Positions 58,301 through 62,977 of a DNA stretch of 64,000 bases are shown here, in pieces. The position numbers were made by a program, and so were the translations under genes. The DNA is taken from NCBI GenBank assembly GCA_029582155.1, contig CM055899.1, positions 78,705,219 to 78,769,218 of the forward strand. Reading direction: 5' to 3'. The stretch's first letter is position 1. Every line of letters starts with the position of its first letter. Origin of the DNA: Panopea generosa (taxonomy: Eukaryota; Mollusca; Bivalvia; Adapedonta; Hiatellidae). Below the pieces are notes generated by a model, which made no database searches, was not told where the DNA came from, and saw nothing but the letters and a program-made list of their open reading frames with translations.

Positions 58301-58592
58301 CAAAGTCATTCAGTTGCTTACCAAACTCAGCAGGCGAATCTTCCTTTTTTGGTCCGTCAACAAAAGATCTACGTTTGATTCGTTTCTCAAAATGCTGAAT
58401 AAAACATTCCACAAACTTTCTCGCGAAGTCTATCGGTTCCCTGGGTCGAAGTTCTGAAGTGGGATGGGTCTTTAAGAACACCAGGAAGCTCGACAAAAAA
58501 TCATCTGCAGCAGTTTTTGCGTGTTTATCACAAAATTCAATCCACCCTGGGCAATACGATGTCTCCATCTGACAACCATTGAATGAATCCAT
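15884..58592 (-). CDS. SH2B: SH2B-family adaptor protein, whole gene, 7 coding exons, 645 aa
   Basis: Intracellular adaptor of the SH2B1/APS/Lnk family. Known members dimerise, bind membranes through a PH domain and bind phosphotyrosines on JAK2, insulin-receptor-type and cytokine receptors through SH2. Exons joined in minus order: 58592-57744, 35087-34986, 27352-27213, 26715-26663, 20557-20402, 17021-16816, 16315-15884. All introns are GT-AG and the exons sum to 1938 nt including TGA. Layout seen: dimerisation helices about residues 14-72, basic patch 177-192, PH about 238-345, Pro-rich linker about 365-450, SH2 about 454-545, C-terminal [10 protein letters not shown] (Tyr642). Vertebrate members are about 575-756 aa, so the length fits. 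Invertebrates usually have one such gene (Drosophila Lnk). No broken codon was seen. The exon model is by eye; extra noncoding 5' exons or alternative exons cannot be excluded. Confidence 0.93.
16418..16575 (+). mobile_element. SINE-E copy, intron 6
   Basis: tRNA-like head (GTGGTGCAGTGGTAAAGCAT ... GGGGGTTAATTCTCC), then body GTGTCCTTGACCAAGACAAT, TTAGTACTGATTCTACTAAG. It lies between SH2B exons 7 and 6. It is antisense to the gene. Confidence 0.6.
16816..17021 (-). CDS. SH2B: SH2B coding exon 6: N-terminal half of SH2 domain
   Basis: Residues 434-502. The SH2 domain opens with [18 protein letters not shown] and carries [19 protein letters not shown], the FLVR motif whose Arg (residue 482) binds phosphotyrosine. 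Acceptor AATCTATAG|ATCACC, donor GCAAAG|GTAAGTG. The exon ends at ARAK, exactly where the SH2B family continues with HLR. This is among the best conserved parts of the gene. Confidence 0.95.
17093..17267. mobile_element. CAGTC-type MITE, intron 5
   Basis: CAGTCAAACCTGTCTTAAAC at the left and ACAGGTTTGACTG at the right form the terminal inverted repeat. The flanking dinucleotides are now CA/TG rather than TA. Confidence 0.7.
17310..17570 (-). mobile_element. SINE-B copy, intron 5
   Basis: Read on plus in reverse: TTTTATGCCACCAAGGGCTA, TTAACCTAACCATTCTTTCC, GAATCAGCAGTGAGAGATGA, GGATTTGAACTCACGACCCC, TGGATTGATGTGCTACCTAC. The last two are the B-box side and acceptor-stem side of a tRNA-like head. 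Confidence 0.75.
17826..17905 (+). repeat. tRNA-like SINE head fragment
   Basis: TTTAGTGGTAGAGTATTCGT and TGTTCGATCCCGT are A- and B-box-like, but the ends do not pair as a tRNA. Taken as a SINE remnant. Confidence 0.45.
18040..18200 (-). mobile_element. SINE-A copy, partial
   Basis: ATTGGTGGTAGACCTCAGAA, CAAGTAACTAGC, TTTTTCTCACAAAGTTTTTT and GTAAGTGATCTTGAGATGGT in family order. The tail end and outer head are missing. Confidence 0.65.
18231..18389. mobile_element. CAGTC-type MITE, intron 5
   Basis: CGGCCAAACCTATATAAGCG at the left, GACAGGTTTGACTG at the right, TA at both flanks. 159 bp. Confidence 0.65.
19225..19405. repeat. Dispersed repeat R, copy 2
   Basis: CCACTCCAATCTGAATATCA, CAAACCATTCAGATATATTT, AAATAATTTTATTTTTTAAA and a GATATACTCCCT end agree with the copies near 36.0 and 36.5 kb. 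Confidence 0.55.
19553..19960. repeat. 32-bp minisatellite, about 12 units
   Basis: CTTCCTGGGTAGAACCAGTA plus CCAAACATACAT repeats every 32 bp with few changes. In reverse it reads TACTGGTTCTACCCAGGAAG, the SINE-E body phrase. Three overlapping minus-strand frames stay open because the unit has no stop. Confidence 0.95.
19553..20075 (-). mobile_element. SINE-E copy whose body has expanded to a tandem array
   Basis: The minus-strand head at about 19985-20075 reads GGTCTAGTGGTAAAGCATCC and a B-box-like AAGTTCAGTTCTC. The body ATACTTTATCCACATATG leads into the 32-bp array. Lies in intron 5. Confidence 0.65.
20402..20557 (-). CDS. SH2B: SH2B coding exon 5: proline-rich linker
   Basis: Residues 382-433, starting [15 protein letters not shown] and including [17 protein letters not shown], a proline-rich run with PPRP of the kind that SH3 domains bind (inference). 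Acceptor TTATTTGTCAG|AATCTCC, donor TTTGCAG|GTGTGT. 156 nt, so phase is preserved if it is skipped. The intron side of its acceptor runs straight into a 50-bp tandem array (20558-21010). Confidence 0.85.
20558..21010. repeat. 50-bp tandem array against the exon 5 acceptor
   Basis: AGCAACAAGATACAATCAGA recurs about every 50 bp (e.g. 20631, 20681), about 8-9 units. Two unit types differ in the middle (AATAATCACAAAAAACAT versus AATATTCATGATAAATA). The first unit includes the exon 5 splice acceptor region. Later units have changed the acceptor AG. Confidence 0.85.
21160..21236. repeat. ATCATT/ATCACT simple repeat
   Basis: Hexanucleotide-like runs of TATCATTATCACTATC. The frame rich in His-Tyr across it is an artefact. 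Confidence 0.9.
21316..21660. mobile_element. CAGTC-type MITE with another MITE inside
   Basis: CAGTCAAACCTGTCTTAAGC at the left, ACAGGTCTGACTG at the right, TA after it. Its size (345 bp against about 170) is explained by the piggyBac-like MITE nested at about 21437-21611. Confidence 0.7.
21437..21611. mobile_element. piggyBac-like MITE, left end lost, nested
   Basis: Shares AATCACAGAAG, AACAGTGCAGGAAGAG and TTAGAGGTGTCCAAAGGCGT with the copies at 2837 and 25780. It ends GAAGTAAAGGG|TTAA. Sits inside the CAGTC MITE. Confidence 0.6.
21672..21778 (+). mobile_element. SINE-B 3' part
   Basis: TTACTCACTGCTGTTTCAAG, ACTTGCAAAGGTGGGTGTGT, AACCTTTCAGGATCACAGGA and GGTTAGGTTAACTGACC... follow the SINE-B body order. 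It is cut off by the SINE-A that starts next to it. Confidence 0.6.
21779..21985 (-). mobile_element. SINE-A copy, intron 4
   Basis: Starts TTTTTTTTTAATAGGGTATA (tail), then GTTACTGGCAAACTTTCA, GAGACCTTAACAGTGAGAGG. The head is partly eroded. Confidence 0.65.
22037..22257. mobile_element. PIF/Harbinger-like MITE, 221 bp
   Basis: Ends GGCCATTATAAAGTAATTGC and ATTAATTTATCATGGCC are imperfect inverses, flanked by TAA on both sides. The interior has G-run and T-rich stretches and a GGGCGGCACGAAAATTAAAG phrase shared with the copy ending at 57655. Confidence 0.75.
22690..22872 (-). mobile_element. SINE-D copy
   Basis: TTATATGAACCGCTCTCGAG, TTTCTGGGTAGAACCAGCAC, GGAGATCGAACCCCCAACC (B-box side) and CCAACACTCTATCCATTGCT. 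Matches 32885-33060 and 42228-42405. Confidence 0.7.
22905..23145. repeat. 35-bp minisatellite, 7 units
   Basis: GCAGTCATTCGGATAGGTAA starts at 22911, 22946, 22981 and 23016, exactly 35 bp apart, with three more units after. It directly follows a SINE-D copy but does not visibly match it. Confidence 0.95.
23146..23677. other. Intron 4, nothing recognised
   Basis: AT-rich; a TTAAAGGAGCACTTGTCAAT phrase at 23308 loosely resembles the MITE-G end, with no partner found. Confidence 0.4.
23678..23885 (-). mobile_element. SINE-A copy, intron 4
   Basis: AATGGGGTTTTACGCCATTT, ATATCCAGTTTTATTGGTGG, AACTGACAAACTTTCTCCCA, GGGACTTGAACCTAC (B box), then a shortened head ending GGCCATGGAGGACCC. Confidence 0.75.
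24003..24285 (+). mobile_element. SINE-B copy, near full length
   Basis: Head GGTTAGCTCAGTTGGTAGCA ... GGGTTGTGAGTCTGAATTTC; body TCATTGTCATTTGTCTCTCG, GTGCTTGAGTACTGGTTAAC, CTTCCAGGATCCCAGGAAAG; end GATGGCATAAAAATGATG and TTAAATATCAAAACAAA. Best reference copy in the window. Confidence 0.8.
24286..25066. other. Intron 4, nothing recognised
   Basis: AT-rich intron sequence without clear repeats or coding frames. Confidence 0.5.
25067..25660 (+). mobile_element. SINE-B copy split by a SINE-C insertion
   Basis: Head and first body part at 25067-25212, second part at 25538-25660 (TGCTTGAGTACTGGTTAACC ... GATGGCATAAAACTGACACT). The two parts join correctly when the SINE-C insert and one 13-bp target copy are removed. 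Confidence 0.85.
25213..25524 (-). mobile_element. SINE-C copy, full length, with 13-bp target duplication
   Basis: Flanked by CTTATCAGTTACT at 25200-25212 and 25525-25537. The minus-strand head reads GTGGTCTAGTGGTAGAGCGT and GGGTTCAATCCTCGG, A- and B-box-like. The body includes CTCTAAATGCTGAGCATCAA on plus, the satellite segment. It ends in CCATACAACAACAT. Reference copy for this family, 312 bp. Confidence 0.9.
25780..26007. mobile_element. piggyBac-like MITE, both ends, 220 bp plus TTAA sites
   Basis: TTAA|CCCTTTACTTCATATAG at the left and TATGGAGTAAAGGA|TTAA at the right. TTAA duplication with CCC/GGG ends is the piggyBac hallmark. The interior is largely palindromic (AACAGTGCAGGAAGTG against ACTCTTCCTGCACTGTT). 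No transposase. Confidence 0.75.
26008..26200 (-). mobile_element. SINE-A copy adjoining the MITE
   Basis: ACCATCATCCTTCTACAAGT, AAACTTTCTCACTGTAAG, GCTGGGTTCGAACCCAAGAC (B box) and a GACCACTTGGCCATGTTGGA head. Its tail end is replaced by the MITE. Confidence 0.7.
26201..26662. other. Intron 4 next to exon 4
   Basis: Contains a possible worn dispersed repeat at 26470-26535 (GGCAGATGGACAGAAATCTG, GGTCGGACAAACAG). Otherwise unremarkable. Confidence 0.4.
26663..26715 (-). CDS. SH2B: SH2B coding exon 4: short linker exon
   Basis: A 53-nt exon coding [17 protein letters not shown] (residues 365-381) in the Pro/Ser-rich linker between PH and SH2. Acceptor CTTTTCAG|ACGTCC, donor AGCAGAG|GTAAGAG. 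It is accepted because both splice sites are strong and its phase (in +2, out +1) is exactly what exons 3 and 5 require. The linker itself is poorly conserved, so family homology gives little help. It could be an alternatively spliced exon; skipping it would shift the frame. Confidence 0.8.
26946..27178 (-). mobile_element. SINE-A copy with A tail, intron 3
   Basis: On minus, the head TAGCCGAGTGGTCTAAGGTG (A box, tRNA-Leu/Ser style), CTTAGGTTCGAATCCTGC (B box), body, and GGCGTTAAACCCCATTC followed by about 14 A. It lies in the same orientation as SH2B, 35 bp from exon 3. Best SINE-A reference. Confidence 0.85.
27213..27352 (-). CDS. SH2B: SH2B coding exon 3: end of PH domain
   Basis: Residues 318-363 plus two bases of codon 364. 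It begins [20 protein letters not shown], matching the mammalian end of PH (ENGAEYILETIDSLQKHSW), with the near-invariant C-terminal helix Trp at residue 337. An acidic tail (DRVDEDDEL) follows. Acceptor TATGCCAG|GGAGAA, donor ACAGC|GTAAGT. The open frame extends past the acceptor to 27532, but that upstream part is intron by splice signal and lack of homology. Confidence 0.9.
27700..27845 (-). mobile_element. SINE-A copy, partial, intron 2
   Basis: CAGTTTCACTGGTGGAGGAA, CCACCATCCTTCTAGTAACC, AATTTCTCATATGAGATGTT; the head is eroded. Confidence 0.55.
28016..28275 (+). mobile_element. SINE-B copy, intron 2
   Basis: GGTCTCAGTTAGCTCAGTTG, TTGACTATCAATCC, ACATTGCATCTCATTATCAT, TTAGCCCTTGATGGCATAAA, ATATTCAAACAAA. 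The B box is deleted. Confidence 0.75.
28276..29295. other. Intron 2, nothing recognised
   Basis: AT-rich. A 94-codon plus-strand frame at 28698 has no family features. Confidence 0.5.
29298..29505 (-). mobile_element. SINE-A copy, intron 2
   Basis: AATGGGGTTTAAAGCCATTT at the tail; GCACCTTAGACCACCCAGCC at the head. The middle is diverged and the B box is worn. Confidence 0.65.
29570..30005 (-). mobile_element. SINE-A copy split by a small MITE
   Basis: AATGGGGTTTAACGCCATTT tail (29581), body to ACAAGAATCTAC (29750), and head from ATCCGACCTTAAAGCAGTG (29972). The gap is the MITE at about 29758-29964. It leads directly into the 76-bp array. Confidence 0.75.
29758..29964. mobile_element. Small MITE inside SINE-A
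   Basis: AATGGGTAGTTAAGTG at the left and CACTTAAATACCCATT at the right are inverse with one mismatch. About 207 bp. Contains TAGGGTTTAGGGTTAG, probably chance. Superfamily unassigned; target duplication unclear. Confidence 0.55.
29985..30246. repeat. 76-bp array of SINE-A heads, left part
   Basis: GTGAGAGGTAAGTGATCTTG-like blocks start at 29989, 30064, 30139 and 30215 (75-76 bp). Each unit is the SINE-A head from CCTACGACCTTA through AAGACCACTCAGCCACAGAG to the next ACCCAAA. Broken at 30246 by the 3.9-kb transposon and continued at 34128. Confidence 0.85.
31417..32335. repeat. Diverged direct repeat inside the 3.9-kb transposon
   Basis: About 190 bp at 31417-31600 recurs at 32150-32335: GACTTATCGGTCTATTGACC versus GATTTATCGGTCCATTGATC, then CATTTTGATTGTAATTCTTG versus CATTTTGATTATAATGTGTG, and ATGTGATTG at the end of each. 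Confidence 0.65.
32343..32560. repeat. ATT-rich microsatellite
   Basis: Interrupted (ATT)n and (TTA)n runs within the transposon interior. Confidence 0.85.
32885..33060 (-). mobile_element. SINE-D copy inside the 3.9-kb transposon
   Basis: TTTAGCTTGATTGTGAAGTA, GGAGCTTATG, GGGTCAAACTCGCGACCTCT (B-box side) and GAGAGCACCCTATCCGCTAT. Diverged. Confidence 0.55.
34128..34452. repeat. 76-bp array of SINE-A heads, right part
   Basis: GTGAGAGGTAAGTGATCTTG at 34174, 34250, 34326 and 34402, exactly 76 bp apart. Units here are more alike than on the left side of the transposon. Confidence 0.9.
34640..34905. repeat. Worn dispersed repeat
   Basis: AACAAAGTTACAGCTGGACA, GAGGTATGCATCTGGGTGTT, GGAGCATCATCATGTCATGT and ACAGGATGGACACAAAATCT are phrases of a type very frequent in bivalve genomes (recalled, not searched). 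Noncoding. Confidence 0.4.
34986..35087 (-). CDS. SH2B: SH2B coding exon 2: middle of PH domain
   Basis: Residues 284-317, starting [11 protein letters not shown] and ending [11 protein letters not shown]. The second half aligns with the mammalian PH segment RTTMPLEMPEKDNTFVLK, which fixes the frame. Acceptor is TATATTTCAG|TCTATC and donor is CTCAAG|GTAAGA; phase 0 at both ends (102 nt). Two other reading frames are also open here and run on into the adjoining 51-bp repeat, but neither carries PH sequence. The acceptor and first 17 exon bases are the edge of a tandem array (35071-35405). Confidence 0.9.
35071..35405. repeat. 51-bp array carrying copies of the exon 2 splice acceptor
   Basis: GATAGACTGAAATAT (minus: ATATTTCAGTCTATC) stands at the true exon edge (35082) and at 35133, 35184, 35235, 35286, 35337 and 35388, every 51 bp. 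The 35286 copy has lost the AG and the other five keep it. Each unit includes the pyrimidine tract and 17 nt equal to the start of exon 2. Confidence 0.95.
35940..36130. repeat. Dispersed repeat R, copy 3
   Basis: ATACCAAACCATTCGGATTT, ATGATAATGAGAGACTTTTT, AAATAATTTTATTTTTTAAA and a CTGATAAACTTCCTT end. Confidence 0.6.
36455..36625. repeat. Dispersed repeat R, copy 4
   Basis: CCACTCCAATTTCAATATTG, ATATCAAACCAGTCAGATTT, ATGATAATGAGATGCTTTTT, GCTGATATACTCTC. Confidence 0.6.
36831..37233 (+). mobile_element. Chimeric SINE: SINE-B head and body joined to SINE-C 3' part
   Basis: 36831-37060 is SINE-B (AGTTCAGTAGGTAGTGCATC, AAGTTCAAATCCCCGCCCGG, GAGTACTGGTTAACCTTCCA, GGAAAGAGGATAG). At about 37058 it changes to AGGTCTGGTTAGCCCGGTGT, CATGATACTCCAGTG and CACCATACAACAAC, the 3' half of SINE-C in its sense direction. 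The usual SINE-B ending (TCGATGGCATAAAA) is absent. Confidence 0.75.
37345..42035. repeat. 21-bp minisatellite, about 4.7 kb, roughly 220 units
   Basis: Unit CATGTTATACCTGGTGATGG-T with common variants (ACACC, GATCATG, AATGATC). 21 bp is seven codons, so long frames open: plus GHVIPGD and MLYLVMV, minus RYNMTIT. Some units of altered length (GGTGAGTCATG, GGTAGGTCATG) shift the frame. Lies in SH2B intron 1. Not protein coding in my view. Confidence 0.97.
42228..42405 (-). mobile_element. SINE-D copy, intron 1
   Basis: TTTTAGCTTGAAAGTGAAGA, TATGAACTGCTCTCGAGCCG, TTTCCTGGGTTAAACCAGTA, CAACACTATCAACTGCACTA. Confidence 0.65.
42406..43173. other. Intron 1, nothing recognised
   Basis: AT-rich; a 97-codon minus frame at 42776-43069 has no recognised motif. 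Confidence 0.5.
43177..43440. mobile_element. PIF/Harbinger-like MITE, 264 bp
   Basis: GGCCATCCTTAAAAATAA at the left and TATTTTTTAAGGATGGCC at the right, with TTA on both sides (43174-43176; 43441-43443). A TWA target and GGCC ends fit the family. An internal TGTCTACCTATATGAAGAAT is duplicated in tandem. Confidence 0.8.
43595..43815 (-). mobile_element. SINE-B copy, intron 1
   Basis: ATGCCATCTACGGCTGACAG, AGTTAACCTAACCACTCC, GGGGATTTGAACTCACGACC, GTAGTCAGATGTGCTACTGG. Confidence 0.75.
43838..44100 (-). mobile_element. SINE-B copy, intron 1
   Basis: AAATATTTAGCGCCATTTTA, GCCATCGAGGGCTAACAGAC, GGCGGGAATCAAACTCACGA, GATAGTCAGATGTGTCACTG. Same orientation as the previous copy, about 20 bp apart. 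Confidence 0.8.
44108..44290 (-). mobile_element. SINE-A copy leading into the 69-bp array
   Basis: AATGGGGTCCAAACACTATT, GGGGGAGGACCTGAACAAAT and GGCAAGTAACTG follow SINE-A order. The head region ACTTTCAGTGGTAAGTATCA-GATAAGTGACC is the first array unit. Confidence 0.6.
44245..45620. repeat. 69-bp tandem array, about 20 units
   Basis: TTCAGTGGTGAGTCTCAGAT, AAGTCACCTTGATACCA and CAATAATCACAATGTTAAAA repeat every 69 bp (e.g. 44331, 44400). Units from 44.3 to 44.9 kb are nearly identical; those after 44.93 kb are more diverged. Several minus-strand segments resemble the SINE-A head. Confidence 0.93.
45621..46150. other. Short unique intron sequence between two arrays
   Basis: No gene or repeat recognised. 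A 73-codon plus frame at 45766 has many Cys but no known pattern. Confidence 0.45.
46165..53045. repeat. 45-bp satellite, about 6.9 kb, roughly 150 units
   Basis: Unit TCTTCTAAATGCTGAACATC plus AAGCGAGGATCCAGTCCTAG-AGATA, 44-46 bp. The left third prefers GAATCTAGTCCTGG-type ends; the rest prefers GATCCAGTCCTAGAGATAT and a TTAAACATC variant. Matches SINE-C (CTCTAAATGCTGAGCATCAA then GGGAGGTAGCTTCTAG, preceded by AGACCTAGAACTCTC) over nearly the whole unit. Lies in intron 1. Confidence 0.97.
53220..54087. mobile_element. 868-bp inverted-repeat element, TA target (pogo/Tigger-like MITE)
   Basis: CACTGCGGTCCCGTTATAAC at the left; the right end read in reverse is CACTCGGGTCCTGTTATAAC. TA on both sides. 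TTATAACGCGG recurs three times within 60 bp at the left and again at the right. The interior has a perfect palindrome TGATCACGTGATCA near 53600. No transposase. Confidence 0.8.
54088..54716. other. Intron 1, nothing recognised
   Basis: AT-rich intron sequence. Confidence 0.5.
54717..55180. mobile_element. MITE-G, 464 bp
   Basis: TTAAAGGGACATACGGCAAT at the left and ATTGCCATGTTCTGCCCC-TTTAA at the right. Same ends as the split copy at 12811-13892. Superfamily not assigned. Confidence 0.55.
55461..56095. mobile_element. Possible TIR element with CAGAGCTCC ends
   Basis: CAGAGCTCCAAATAA at the left and TTATCTGGAGCTCTG at the right are inverse with one mismatch. Flanks TGAATG and TGAATA may be a target duplication. 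The short terminal repeat recalls hAT elements, but the duplication length does not fit well. Confidence 0.4.
56671..57655. mobile_element. Harbinger-like MITE enlarged by internal tandem repeats
   Basis: The right end (GGGGGCGGACATGGATGATA ... TTATTATGGCC|TTA) matches the copy at 22037-22257. The left end is worn (TTA|GCTATTAAAAATTAATTGC). The middle contains the TTCTTGACGC array. 985 bp against 221 bp in the compact copy. Confidence 0.6.
56776..57165. repeat. TTCTTGACGC tandem repeat
   Basis: CAGATTTCTTGACGCTGATA-TTTTGAAAC and AAGGTTATGCTTC recur about four times with spacings of about 66 and 120 bp. Single TTCTTGACGCTT-like motifs continue to 57520. Confidence 0.8.
57744..58592 (-). CDS. 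SH2B: SH2B coding exon 1: dimerisation domain and start of PH domain
   Basis: Residues 1-283. The start is the first Met of the frame ([10 protein letters not shown]), placed just before the family's N-terminal dimerisation (Phe-zipper) region, which reads [17 protein letters not shown] and [18 protein letters not shown]. This matches the WREFCESHA and FAELFLQHFE positions of mammalian SH2B proteins. A low-complexity Ser/His/Asp linker follows, then a basic stretch [16 protein letters not shown] (177-192) like the basic patch ahead of the PH domain in mammals. The PH domain opens at about 238 with [21 protein letters not shown] and LEFYSPPK. The exon ends AAG|GTATTA at 57744 in phase 0. It holds 44% of the coding sequence and is followed by a 22.7-kb intron. 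Confidence 0.93.
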
Positions 58593-59090
58593 TATTTTAA
58601 ATCATCTTAAATTGTACAACTCGCAATATTACTTTTGATATCCAATTGAAAAGCAGACTTTACAAATTCAACGTTAACCAACCGGAAGACAAACAAATAA
58701 GAAGTTGCGCCATATGTGATGCGCAGAAATACATAAAAAAAAATCCACGTATAGTCAAGTGCAAAGGTGACGTATCAGGAATGCGCCTTAGTATACTTAT
58801 CCGAGTAAAATACGTTACATGCATAAACGAATAATTTATTATGATTCAAACATATTTTATTGCCAAACATATACAAGTACATTGCAGTTGGGTCGGGTCA
58901 CAAGTGATACCCACATTAGTTACGGCCCTTCCCTAAAATTGAGTTTACAAATAGTTTAAACTTATTTATTTTACTTCCATTGTGAAACAAGTTCTTACAA
59001 CTTAAACAAATCACGCTCTAAGTTTACAAATAACGTGAATATGGCTAAACAAATATAATAACAAATATTAACATAGAGTTAAGTTTCCTA
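58593..59090. other. Region just upstream of the SH2B start codon
   Basis: Would hold the 5' UTR or a promoter-proximal segment if the first exon is here. No TATA box or CpG-rich core stands out, so a separate 5' exon further up is possible. Confidence 0.4.
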
Positions 59091-59107
59091 ATGTAGCCTT
59101 TCACAGA

Positions 59108-59166
59108 CACAAGCACGCACGCACGCACGCACGCACTCACAATCATATTTGCAAAGGAAAAGGAGA

Positions 59167-59218
<52 letters not shown>

Positions 59219-59263
59219 AAAAGGGAAAAGAAGATGATTTGAGAGAGAGAGAGAGAGAGAGAG

Positions 59264-59314
<51 letters not shown>
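59108..59314. repeat. GCAC and GA microsatellites
   Basis: (CGCA)n near 59110-59135, then two (GA)n tracts at 59174-59218 and 59243-59314, with AAAAGGAGATGATTTGAGAG and AAAAGAAGATGATTTGAGAG heading each tract. Leu-Ser frames here are artefacts. Confidence 0.97.
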
Positions 59315-59315
<1 letters not shown>

Positions 59316-59329
59316 GTTATATAAGTAAG

Positions 59330-60965
59330 TGCTCGATTTCGGAGTCGGAAAAACAAAGTATTGTGGGTGGAGTAGATGTGGTTTAAGTTCAGTTAAACTT
59401 GTAAAAAATAAAGTTGACATACAAGAAGCGATTGGACGCTGCAATAATCCCATGAACCGATCTGAAGATATGCACATTTTCCTCGTGAAAGCAGTAGGCA
59501 GTTCCACAAAGCATCAACTCTAAAGTAATAATACCGTTATTTTGTAGAGATGTAAACAATTGTTGACGTTGAACAGTATAGTTATTCCAATCAAAGAAAA
59601 AATGATACGCATTTTCACATGCATTTCCACAACTACAACTAGGTTCATTTACAATATTAACTCTAAACAAATCATGATTAAGTGAACTGCATTGATACCT
59701 TAAGCGTGTATGTATAATATTAAATTTTCTTTTGCCGTTATTGTAATGAGTTATTATCACTTGTTATAGCTGTTTTGAACTGTGCCAATGATGGTAATTT
59801 TCTAACATTTGGTCTAAATTATTCCATGTTCTTATAGTTGACGGCACAAAGGATTTATTCGATAATGTTAATCTGTTATGTGGTATTATATTGTCTTCAG
59901 AGTTATGGAGACGGTAATGTGAATTTTCACCTATCAGAGGCGGTATTATGTTTTAAAGATAATCTGGAGCAGTGTTGTTATGAATATTATAAAGTAACAC
60001 AAGTTATTTACGTTCACCTATTTGCGAAAGCGGTTCTAAAGACGATTCTTTATAAATAATATATTTACTGCAGAATATAGGTAGACCCGTAGCTATCCTG
60101 GCTGCTTCAAGTTAAACAAATTCTAATAACTCAGACTCTGTCACAGTACAACTGTCCCAAGTTCACAAGCATATTATAAGATTGGTAAAATAAAACATTT
60201 ACATTGTTTTAAATAGTATTTTTGTTGAGTACGTATCTAAGTTTGCAAAGAACAGAAACGTTTTTCATACAAAATGTAAATATTGAATTAATATGTGTAA
60301 CCCATTTACCATTAAAATGTACTCCTAAATGTCTATGTGTTCTGCTTAAGTCCAGTTTCGTGTTATCAAATAAAATTTCCAACTCTGGGTTTCTGGTAGT
60401 GTTTGAGATAAACAGTACTTCTGTTTTACTCTGATAAAATGTTGTTAACCAATCCTTGAACCAAGTATTTAACTTATCTAAGTCAGAATTTATAGTTGTT
60501 TCAATTATTTGTATAGAATATAATGATGTGTCGTCTGCAAAAAGCCGTGTCAGACTATTAAGATCATCAGCTATATCATTTATATCAATAAGAAATAAAA
60601 GTGGACCAAGTACAGAACCCTGGAGTACTCCAGCAGTTAGGTCACCAAGAGATGATGTTTCATCATTTACCAGAACCTTTTGTTTTCTAAATGACATATA
60701 GTTTGTTGAATGTAGGTTTCCTCTAGGTTACCATAAGCATATAATTTATGAAATAGTCCTTTGTGCTATACTCTATCAAAAGTATTTGATATATCACAGA
60801 AAACAACACAAGTATGCTGTTGTTTTCAACAGCTCTGCATATGTTATCATAAACTTCAATAAGTTAATAAACTGTACAATGTTTAGGCATAAACCCAGAT
60901 TGATATTTATAAAATAGCGAATTATCCAGCATGAAGTTGTGAATATACTTCAATTGATTTAAAAC
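59330..60965 (-). mobile_element. Broken LINE, reverse transcriptase half, minus strand
   Basis: From high to low coordinate: YQSGFMP-like start (about 60900), GVLQGSVLGPLLFLIDINDI (about 60630), TRLFADDTSLY with the FADD catalytic box (about 60545), TEVLFISNTTRNP, HRHLGVHFNGKW. The C-terminal part has PSCSCGNACENAYHFFF (about 59640), a Cys/His cluster. Longest frame 162 codons; several frame breaks; no endonuclease part found. A different LINE from the one at 10.65 kb. Non-LTR, clade not assigned. Confidence 0.88.
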
Positions 60966-61199
60966 TTTGATTATTTTTAAGATCAGATTAGGAACGACTT
61001 AGAATACACATGTTACTTTTGGGGTCTTTTCCGATTATTAATAATATCCAAAAACAAGTATGTTAAACATCTTTTATTAATGGAGTCAACACTCTGAAAA
61101 TATACAGTTATTACAAATATTATTTTTCATGAAAATTACATATCATACACTATCATACAATAATTGTACAATATTATACATATGATAACAAAATAATAT

Positions 61200-61485
61200 C
61201 AAACACCTTACACATATGATTTATATGTTTACCCTACACATATGATTTACATATGTTCATTACACGTACGAATTATATGTTTACCTTACACATATGGTTT
61301 ACATTACACATATGATTTACTTATGTTCATTTCACATATAAAGTTTATGTTTACCATACACATATGGTTTATATATTTACATTACAAATATGGTTTACAT
61401 ATGTTCATTACACATATAAATTATATGTTTACCTAACACATATGGTTTACATGTTCGCATTACACATATATGATTGATATGTTTA
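61200..61485. repeat. Degenerate TACACATATG repeat
   Basis: TACACATATG(G/A)TTTA(C/T)AT and GTTCATTACACATA phrases alternate over about 280 bp without a fixed period. Confidence 0.75.
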
Positions 61486-62977
61486 CTTTAAATATCTGAA
61501 CTTGGTTATAATTGGAACCATATAAACTATAAATATATCTAAAACAGAATATTGCTTTATAATTACATAAGACATTAATTAATATAACACATACCAATTT
61601 GTGGAATTAAGTGTATCTCTCTCTTTTCTTTCCGCAGTGCTGTAGGTTATTTCTGCAAATCATAATCAAACAATGTGCATAAGAGGTAGGAAATTGGGGT
61701 TAGAAAATACTGTTATTTTGCAACCAATCAAAACTTCAATGTAATTCAGAAATACAATATTTCACACAATTTAAAATAACAAATTACATAAAACACAGCC
61801 TACAACTATCTAAAACAATTTTATAAAACATGATTATACTTTACTAACCTTCTATATAGTGTTAAACAATTCAAGACTAGTTTAATTTCAAGATGTCTGC
61901 CTTCCTCTTTGGTTATCTGGTCTCAACAGATCCTTATTCCTACCAATTTAAGTCATATAACATTTTTGGCGGGACTATTACAGATAAAATAACTGATGCA
62001 TAAATAAATCCTATTACTTAATAAAATGGTAAATGGGAGGAAACTCTTACAACACCTTAACACAGATTTAATATAAAATCGGGTCCTATTATACACAAGG
62101 AATTATATAGAGAAGGAAAGGCAACTGATTGAGGTTTTGTGAACGCTCGCGTATTCACTCAAAATCTCGCAATATCTCGTTTTCAATTATCTTTACTTCT
62201 ATTCATTTCATGAAAACAAATCAAAATTCTTACATTGCCGGATGAATTTCTCAGTAGTAGTGTAGGAGGGAAAATAGACCTTTTTTCTGCCACAATTTTG
62301 GGGCAAATACACATTTCGTGGCCTAAACGAATACGAAGAAAACCGATAATCGCCGAAGGCGAACGAACGCGGTATATTAGTTGTAGTTATCACAAATGAT
62401 CTGAAACGGAAACGGTCGAGCGAGTATTGGCTTTTATTTTACTTCGTTAGATGGGTTTGAAGGTAAAAGAAGGAAATAGCTTGAAGTTTTATTTATTAAC
62501 ATTATGTATATATAACTGAACATAAAAAAAGCAGTCGTTTTTAAAAATCTCTTATGTAAATTGTTTTATTAGATTTTACAAAATAGTATTCTCATCACAC
62601 TTTCGTTATTTAAAGCTTACCCGAGTATCTATAATAAGATCGACTGTATACGTCGTTGTAGTAGCGTATTACGTTTTAACAGAGACATATATAAACAATT
62701 AAGCCACTGTTTTTATTTAACAACGACGAAAGGTGAATACAGAAAATAACAGCGAACGTTGAATTTTCAGAAAACTCGCATTTAATATATAACGTTACCT
62801 TAAGTATTATTCGGTTCATTTTAACTTGTTTATTAGCTTTTAACAAAATAAAATTAAAAAAATACAAAAATAATATTCAGTTTACATAGAACTATAACGC
62901 ATCGGTCTGAATAAGCTTGGTAACAATAAGGAATATGACTATACATATTTGGGTGTATTGCTAACGATCTATTTATT
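61486..62977. other. Upstream intergenic DNA
   Basis: No gene recognised. A slightly GC-richer patch at 62330-62430 (CCGATAATCGCCGAAGGCGA) stands out but has no clear identity. Confidence 0.4.

Noticed and set aside
59045-59507. Leu-Ser repeat frames
   Set aside because: Translation of (GA)n microsatellites.
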